Of a stretch of DNA of 64,000 nt, positions 60,301 to 64,000 are shown piece by piece. Each line of letters begins with the position of its first letter. The stretch's first letter is position 1. Under the pieces are notes generated by a model. That model saw only the letters and a program-made list of their open reading frames with translations. It was not told the DNA's origin and did not search any database. Source of the DNA: Owenia fusiformis (Eukaryota > Annelida > Polychaeta > Sabellida > Oweniidae); assembly GCA_903813345.2 (NCBI GenBank), contig CAIIXF020000008.1:25898822-25962821 (forward strand), in the 5' to 3' direction. The position numbers and the translations under genes are program-made.

Positions 60301-63300
60301 TGTACTTACATATTTGCTACTCAATTCTGTTCAATTATAAATAATTCTCAGATATTCTGTACAAGGAACAGTTCTTATTCTTAGATATTCTGTACAATGG
60401 ACATTGGACATTCCGTGGAATGATGATTTCTCATTCTTAATGTATATCATACATAATACTATAAGAGTCCCTTGTATAGTGTTTAGGCTGTTAATGAATA
60501 TAAACTTATTCTAGACTTTAACATTGTAGGTGCAAGAAAATAACAGTGGAAGACAGGCATCATCAATGGGAGCAGATGGTAAGATATTACACAATAAACA
60601 AAAAAATTATAGGCTAGGCCAAACCAAATCTGTGTTCTTACCAACCCCCTATTCGACAGTATGATAAATGTACATATTTCTTATGTATTAATGGATTTGT
60701 GTCCTACTTCATAGACTTACCTGAAAGGCACTTCATTTTTTATTTTGTAAAATAAAAGTGAATATTTAAAAACAACTAGGATTGAGAATAATTTTGAATG
60801 TTGCCCTTTGTGCTGATTGTTTTATACGGTGTTATTTTAGATTTCCTGCCTATGTTCATCTATGTGCTAGTCCAGTGTGGTATGGTAATGGCTGAGGTGG
60901 AGGCTGACTACATGTGGGGTCTCCTGCACCCATCTGTCCTGAATGGGGAGGGGGGCTACTACCTAACTACCCTTAGTAGTGCAGTTCATGTCCTGAAGAA
61001 CTTCCATGAAACTGCAAGCAGCCAACCTGCTTCTCTAGAGGTAACTAATACTCCCAAGCTCTTCTCTATTGTTAGTAAGAAAATGCTGCTTGAATCCAAA
61101 TTATTGCAATATTTGTGAAGAGTAGACATTACAGACAATATAAATCTTCTATAATACATTCCATTGCAATGGTATATTTCAGTTGATCAAAGCCAGGAGT
61201 AACACGCTTACAGAGCAGCAGGGATTCATCCGCGTGGCCATGCCTGATGAGTTCAATGCATGTTAATCATTAAAGTTATTTCATTCAATTGCAATGGTAT
61301 ATTTCAGTTGAGCAAAGCCAGGAGTAACACGCTTACAGAGCAGCAGGGATTCATCCGTGTGGCCATGCCTGATGAGTTCAATGCATGTTAATCATTAAAG
61401 TTATTTCATTCAATTGCAATGGTATATTTCAGTTGAGCAAAGCCAGGAGTAACACGCTTACAGAGCAGATGGGATTCATCCGCGTGGCCATGCCTGATGA
61501 GTTCAATGCATGTTAATCATTAAAGTTATTTCATTCAATTGCAATGGTATATTTCAGTTTAGCAAAACCAGGAGCAACACGCTTACAGAGCAGCAGGGAT
61601 TCATCCGCGTGGCCATGCCTGATGAGTTCAATGCATGTTAATCATTAAAGTTATTTCATTCAATTGCAATGGTATATTTCAGTTGAGCAAAGCCAGGAGT
61701 AACACGCTTACAGAGCAGCAGGGATTCATCCGCGTGGCCATGCCTGATGAGTTCAATGCATGTTAATCATTATAGTTATTTCATTCAATTGTAATGGTAT
61801 ATTTCAGTTGAGCAAAGCCAGGAGTAACACGCTTACAGAGCAGCAGGGATTCATCCGTGTGGCCATGCCTGATGAGTTCAATGCATGTTAATCATTAAAG
61901 TTATTTCATTCAATTGCAATGGTATATTTCAGTTGATCAAAGCCAGGAGTAATACGCTTACAGAGCAGCAGGGATTCATCCGTGTGGCCATGCCAGATGA
62001 GTTCAATACATGTTAATCATTATATTTTAGTTATTTCATTCCATTGATTTTATGTACTGGTATGTTTCAGTTGAGCAAAGCCAGGAGTAACACGCTTACA
62101 GAGCAGCAGGGATTCATCCGCGTGGCCATGCCTGATGAGTTCAATGCATGTTAATCATTAAAGTTATTTCATTCAATTGCAATGGTATATTTCAGTTGAG
62201 CAAAGCCAGGAGTAACACGCTTACAGAGCAGCAGGGATTCATCCGCGTGGCCATGCCTGATGAGTTCAATGCATGTTAATCATTAAAGTTATTTCATTCA
62301 ATTGCAATGGTATATTTCAGTTGAGCAAAACCAGGAGTAACACGCTTACAGAGCAGCAGGGATTCATCCGCGTGGCCATGCCTGATGAGTTCAATGCATG
62401 TTAATCATTAAAGTTATTTCATTCAATTGCAATGGTATATTTCAGTTGAGCAAAGCCAGGAGTAACACGCTTACAGAGCAGCAGGGATTCATCCGCGTGG
62501 CCATGCCTGATGAGTTCAATGCATGTTAATCATTAAAGTTATTTCATTCAATTGTAATGGTATATTTCAGTTGAGCAAAACCAGGAGTAACACGCTTACA
62601 GAGCAGCAGGGATTCATCCGTTTGGCCATGCCTGATGAGTTCAATGCATGTTAATCATTAAAGTTATTTCATTCAATTGCAATGGTATATTTCAGTTGAG
62701 CAAAGCCAGGAGTAACACGCTTACAGAGCAGATGGGATTCATCCGCGTGGCCATGCCTGATGAGTTCAATGCATGTTAATCATTAAAGTTATTTCATTCA
62801 ATTGCAATGGTATATTTCAGTTTAGCAAAACCAGGAGCAACACGCTTACAGAGCAGCAGGGATTCATCCGCGTGGCCATGCCTGATGAGTTCAATGCATG
62901 TTAATCATTAAAGTTATTTCATTCAATTGCAATGGTATATTTCAGTTGAGCAAAACCAGGAGCAACACGCTTACAGAGCAGCAGGGATTCATCCGCGTGG
63001 CCATGCCTGATGAGTTCAATACATGTTAATCATTAAAGTTATTTCATTCAATTGCAATGGTATATTTCAGTTGAGCAAAGCCAGGAGTAACACGCTTACA
63101 GAGCAGCAGGGATTCATCCGCGTGGCCATGCCTGATGAGTTCAATGCATGTTAATCATTATAGTTATTTCATTCCATTGCAATGGTATATTTCAGTTGAG
63201 CAAAGCCAGGAGCAACACACTTACAGAGCAGCAGGGGTTCATCCGTGTTGCCATGCCTGATGAGTTCAATGACAGCATCAAGACTAAGACTCTCCCTGTA

Positions 63301-63328
63301 AGACCAAACATGACAACCAAAGAAGTCT
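33359..63328 (+). CDS. RIN: RIN/Sprint-type Ras and Rab interactor (SH2-VPS9-RA), 3' end beyond window
   Basis: Coding exons, all phase-consistent: 33359-33469, 46241-46341, 51851-51929, 54503-54673, 55143-55327, 55450-55541, 56088-58296, 58723-58915, 59173-59288, 59665-59740, 60137-60268, 60530-60578, 60841-61040, 63196-63328; 1282 codons so far. Residues ~134-226 are an SH2 domain (HPIWYLPMCSRAGAVNLL; FLVRQSSK with the phosphate-binding Arg at ~159; GSFHLF). Residues ~247-982 are one 2.2-kb exon, Gln/Pro/Ser/Thr-rich, likely disordered. From ~983 is the RIN homology region (NIRQFMNGIKNYLVKHGEG, SDEFLNIDVLLEGALHRCVV), then VPS9 (ADDFLPMFIYVLVQCGM..., GEGGYYLTTLSSAVHVLKNF), whose Asp and Tyr drive Rab5 nucleotide exchange. 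The last exon starts the RA domain (KTLPVRPNMTTKEVC). RIN proteins couple Ras and phosphotyrosine signals to Rab5 and endocytosis. The paralogue cannot be assigned; invertebrates usually have one (Sprint). Confidence 0.95.
33628..33810. mobile_element. pogo/Tc1-like MITE, 183 bp, TA target
   Basis: CAGTGAAACCTGTCTTAGTG at the left and tacaggttttactg at the right are inverted ends flanked by TA (33626-33627, 33811-33812). The internal agtgaacac/agtggacac repeats are typical of Tigger/pogo-like ends. It lies in RIN intron 1. Confidence 0.8.
33813..34915. other. RIN intron 1, unassigned segment
   Basis: AT-rich, with no exon. A fragment tttgttgggatttgctaatc...ggagttgc (34555-34605) is shared with 42770-42815 and with the start of the window. 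Confidence 0.4.
34916..36139. repeat. ATCCCATCGAAC element with six internal tandem units
   Basis: The ends ATCCCATCGAAC and GTTCGATGGGAT are exact inverted repeats. A (GTCC)n tract lies at 34957-34998. Inside, a unit beginning aaaagtagtggagcgatttt repeats at 35311, 35465, 35601, 35755, 35891 and 36026, with spacing mostly alternating 154 and 136 bp. Each unit carries ggcggccattttgaaaaatg-type self-complementary motifs. Its small ORFs are repeat translations. A diverged copy without the amplified units is at 7591-8156. Confidence 0.8.
36140..38575. repeat. RIN intron 1, mosaic of old dispersed repeats
   Basis: Stretches at 36290-36420, 37890-38400, 45190-45300 and 54080-54290 share gatttggttcaaat...ataggacctttgctcaagaa...aatggc motifs. 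At 37795-37865 a block repeats 32948-33025. No coding exon. Confidence 0.5.
38578..40144 (+). mobile_element. DD37D mariner-like element, ~95-bp TIRs
   Basis: The left end CAGGGTGGGCCAAAAAAAAG and right end (cttttggcccaccctg) are inverted for ~95 bp, with TA on both sides (38576-38577, 40145-40146). The C-terminal third of a transposase is open at 39617-39991. The segment 38790-39610 is not a transposase N-terminus; it holds two ~88-bp direct repeats, each with tgacgtca (38936-38943, 39021-39028). The element is thus internally rearranged. It lies in RIN intron 1. Confidence 0.9.
39617..39991 (+). pseudogene. Mariner (DD37D, maT-like) transposase, C-terminal fragment
   Basis: A 124-codon frame in the same orientation as the element. 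It contains YIFQQDGAPSHTSKAT, with the second catalytic Asp, and WSPNSPDLNVMDYFVWGELE. Counting from QQD to the Asp of VMD gives 37 intervening residues, the spacing of the DD37D (maT) mariner clade. The N-terminal HTH domains and first catalytic Asp are absent, so it is not a working transposase. The stop is followed closely by the 3' TIR. Confidence 0.88.
40147..41082. other. RIN intron 1, unassigned
   Basis: AT-rich; the ORF at 40217 has no recognisable content. A C-run lies at ~40709. Confidence 0.3.
41083..41793. mobile_element. hAT MITE, 711 bp, 8-bp TSD CTTCAAAG
   Basis: TIRs TAGGGATGGGACGG / CCGTCCCACCCCTA, flanked by a perfect 8-bp duplication CTTCAAAG (41075-41082, 41794-41801). 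Subterminal zones are packed with ggttcg/cggttc and ccgaaa motifs. Eight-bp TSD plus TAGGG ends is the hAT signature. No ORF. Confidence 0.9.
41875..42265. repeat. 'TGTCACCACC' dispersed repeat, fullest copy
   Basis: It starts tatgtcaccaccgaaaagtg, has a ggttggtggttgg-rich zone, tctgtaacaaattcaaggta, ttgaccttc...ttctcaaggtc motifs, and ends ggtggtgacattttgtcatg, ttaatgccttg. Fragments of the family lie at 3008-3135, 4319-4470 (inverted), 54450-54480 and 58520-58640. Confidence 0.7.
42266..44607. other. RIN intron 1, unassigned
   Basis: No exon. A fragment of the window-start repeat lies at 42770-42815. A short hairpin lies at ~44457-44503 (acaggtgatttt ... aaaatcacctgt). Confidence 0.35.
44608..44758. 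mobile_element. Foldback element, ~45-bp arms, 150 bp
   Basis: The left arm (atggcaacattattttgcac then acaaaaaatatttcttt) and right arm (aaagaaatattttttgtata then tgcatatgttgccat) are inverted. The loop is ~55 bp. It would form one long hairpin; no ORF. Confidence 0.75.
44759..46240. other. RIN intron 1, 3' end
   Basis: Contains a cataggacctttgctcaaga dispersed repeat (45190-45300). The intron ends with a clear pyrimidine tract and acceptor gtattttcag at 46240. Confidence 0.4.
46342..51850. other. RIN intron 2
   Basis: A 5.5-kb AT-rich intron. It contains microsatellites (tctgtccgtccgtctgtctg at ~48432-48458; ccatccatcc at ~50630-50655), a foldback element (50203-50338) and a copy (50885-51040) of the repeat seen at 32685-32870. 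No extra exon is supported. Confidence 0.5.
50203..50338. mobile_element. Small foldback MITE, AGGGAGTTTAAGCTTGC ends
   Basis: AGGGAGTTTAAGCTTGC at the left and GCAAGCTTAAACTCCCT at the right are exact inverted repeats ~135 bp apart, each flanked by AAT. Confidence 0.75.
51930..54502. other. RIN intron 3
   Basis: No exon seen. It contains a near-perfect hairpin (52675-52705) and, at 54080-54290, a gatttggttcaaat-type dispersed repeat. Confidence 0.45.
52675..52705. repeat. Perfect hairpin, 12-bp stem
   Basis: atgggctttcaa / ttgaaagcccat separated by a few bases (tctag). An isolated palindrome in RIN intron 3; no poly-T terminator logic applies in this genome. Confidence 0.7.
58520..58640. 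repeat. Fragment of the 'TGTCACCACC' dispersed repeat
   Basis: taatgtcaccaccagaagtg, cggtggttggtgtttggtgt, ctgtaacaaatggcaggtga and ggtaatgccttg match 41875-42265. It lies 80 bp before RIN exon 8. The ORF starting at 58601 merges this with the real exon. Confidence 0.65.
59323..59353 (+). repeat. Fragment duplicate of RIN exon 9 inside the next intron
   Basis: ctcttagagggtgccctaca at 59323 repeats 59206 of exon 9 exactly, then drifts (ttgctgtataatt versus tcgctgtgtagtt). It has no splice sites of its own. It is a ~31-bp local direct duplication 117 bp downstream of its source. Confidence 0.8.
61183..63195 (+). repeat. Array of 16 partial-exon units (mostly 125 bp) before the last RIN exon
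   Basis: Exon-like starts, each right after tatatttcag or tatgtttcag, lie at 61183, 61308, 61433, 61558, 61683, 61808, 61933, 62071, 62196, 62321, 62446, 62571, 62696, 62821, 62946 and 63071; the full exon starts at 63196. Spacing is 125 bp, once 138. Each unit is intron end + acceptor + the exon's first 75 nt (ending DEFN), then gcatgttaatcatta(a/t)ag. Spliced from the exon ending at 61040 (phase 0), any unit reads (L/F)(S/I)KARSNTLTEQQG...MPDEFN-AC-stop. Units 3 and 13 share gagcagatggg and units 4 and 14 share tttagcaaaaccaggagc, so a 10-unit block (1263 bp) was itself duplicated. Most units have ATTAAA right after the stop; units at 61683, 61933 and 63071 have ATTATA. Confidence 0.95.
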
Positions 63329-63379
63329 GTAAGTTAGGTTTTAGAAAATCATTAAAGCAAATGGGCGCACCACCTACCT

Positions 63380-63541
63380 GAGATTTTGATAATCAGCTTG
63401 CACCCACCTGAAAATTCATTTGCACCCACTTGAAAATGAGAAAAATCATGAAAAATGAGCATATTTTGACCAATTTCAGTGTGAATTTTGAAAATGAGAA
63501 TTTTGCACCCACTTGAGGAAAAATCCTGGGGAGATCACTGG
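63380..63541. mobile_element. Element fragment ending in a hAT-like CAGTGATCTCCCC end
   Basis: A repeated phrase (ttgcacccac(c/t)tgaaaat) occurs three times, ending at aaaatcctggggagatcact. The terminal motif also occurs at 29648. It lies directly after the RIN exon donor at 63329 and makes the reading-through ORF end at 63381 irrelevant. Confidence 0.6.
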
Positions 63542-63575
63542 ATTTGATTATCAAATCATTGTTTCATCGATCAAC

Positions 63576-64000
63576 GTTAATTGTATTGTATTGTATTGTA
63601 AAATTTTATTAAAGTGTCATGGGTTATATAATAAATACATGTATAAAACAATTACATCATGTATAAAATATCACTAAAATATACAATTATACAATTAACC
63701 CCAGACCGATAACGGCCTATAGGACACTGGGGACATTACCTAAACAGGTGATGTTCCCTAATCTTCAGCATTTGGCCACAGGCTTTTGCCACATATATAA
63801 AAATCCTATCATCGGACATCAATTTATTGAATTTATCATTGTCAGAAAATTCCTGAAAGCCTGGAATTTTATTTGCTACCTTTGAAAACAAATCATTTCT
63901 GGAATTGGAGTAAAATTGACATTTTAACAAAAAATGATGTTCATCCTCTATGGCATTGGCATTACAAAGGGTACAAAGTCTTTCCGGGACTGACAAACGT
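63576..64000 (-). mobile_element. Non-LTR retrotransposon (LINE) 3' end
   Basis: On the minus strand, an ORF entering from beyond the window ends at 63736 and encodes SVPERLCTLCNANAIEDEHH, then FLLKCQFYSNSRNDLF. The C-x2-C...H...C cluster and the 'IEDE.HFLL.C..Y...R' pattern are typical of the C-terminus of LINE ORF2 proteins. A ~155-nt 3' UTR follows, closing in a (TTGTA)n tract (63580-63600 on the plus strand), a usual LINE tail. Only the 3' end is in the window; the clade is not determined. Confidence 0.8.

Noticed and set aside
60798-61118. ATG-initiated 106-aa ORF as an independent gene
   Set aside because: It is RIN exon 13 (60841-61040) with flanking intron read-through.
61183-63195. 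CRISPR-like or rDNA-like tandem array
   Set aside because: The 125-bp units are almost uniform, have no repeat-spacer logic, are exon-derived and lie in an animal gene.

Overview
This is AT-rich, intron-rich animal DNA. The organism is most likely a lophotrochozoan invertebrate, probably a mollusc. The evidence is: genes split into many short GT-AG exons with consistent phases, animal-specific families (Ras/Rab interactor RIN, male-enhanced antigen MEA1), mariner, hAT and Harbinger elements, and dispersed repeats carrying GTCC/GGAC or CATC microsatellites of the kind common in mollusc introns. The species assignment is inference; no search was possible.

Layout. (1) 241-7091, plus: the last 13 coding exons (741 codons) of a large TPR-repeat protein with an RGG-like Gly/Arg/Ala-rich insert. 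(2) 9252-12784, minus: a complete 4-coding-exon MEA1 homologue. A dead mariner sits in its third coding intron, and an inverted duplication (13264-14090) lies at its putative promoter and first exon. (3) 14165-17656: a nested transposon stack, one MITE split by a 2.9-kb element that itself contains a 473-bp element with a perfect 8-bp target duplication. (4) 18937-20173, plus: an F-box protein whose F-box is split by an intron made almost wholly of a palindromic transposon. (5) 20703-23499, plus: a transposase-like DDE protein in two overlapping frames, best explained by one extra A in an A7 run, with a lysine-rich 28-residue tandem repeat at its end. (6) 23.8-33.3 kb: gene-free and repeat-rich, with a tRNA-like sequence split by a Harbinger-type MITE and three copies of a 575-bp MITE. 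(7) 33359-63328 and beyond, plus: a RIN/Sprint Rab5-GEF gene (SH2, Q/P/S-rich middle, RIN homology, VPS9, start of RA) with 14 coding exons in the window. Its large introns hold a DD37D mariner, a hAT MITE, a pogo-like MITE and other repeats. (8) 63.4-64.0 kb: a hAT-like end and the 3' end of a LINE on the minus strand.

The most striking feature is at 61183-63195. Sixteen near-identical tandem units (mostly 125 bp) precede the real RIN exon that joins VPS9 to RA. Each unit has a 3' splice site, the first 75 nt of that exon in frame, a stop codon and, in most units, an ATTAAA hexamer. Each is therefore a potential alternative terminal exon giving a RIN protein without its RA domain. I know of no described system of this kind.
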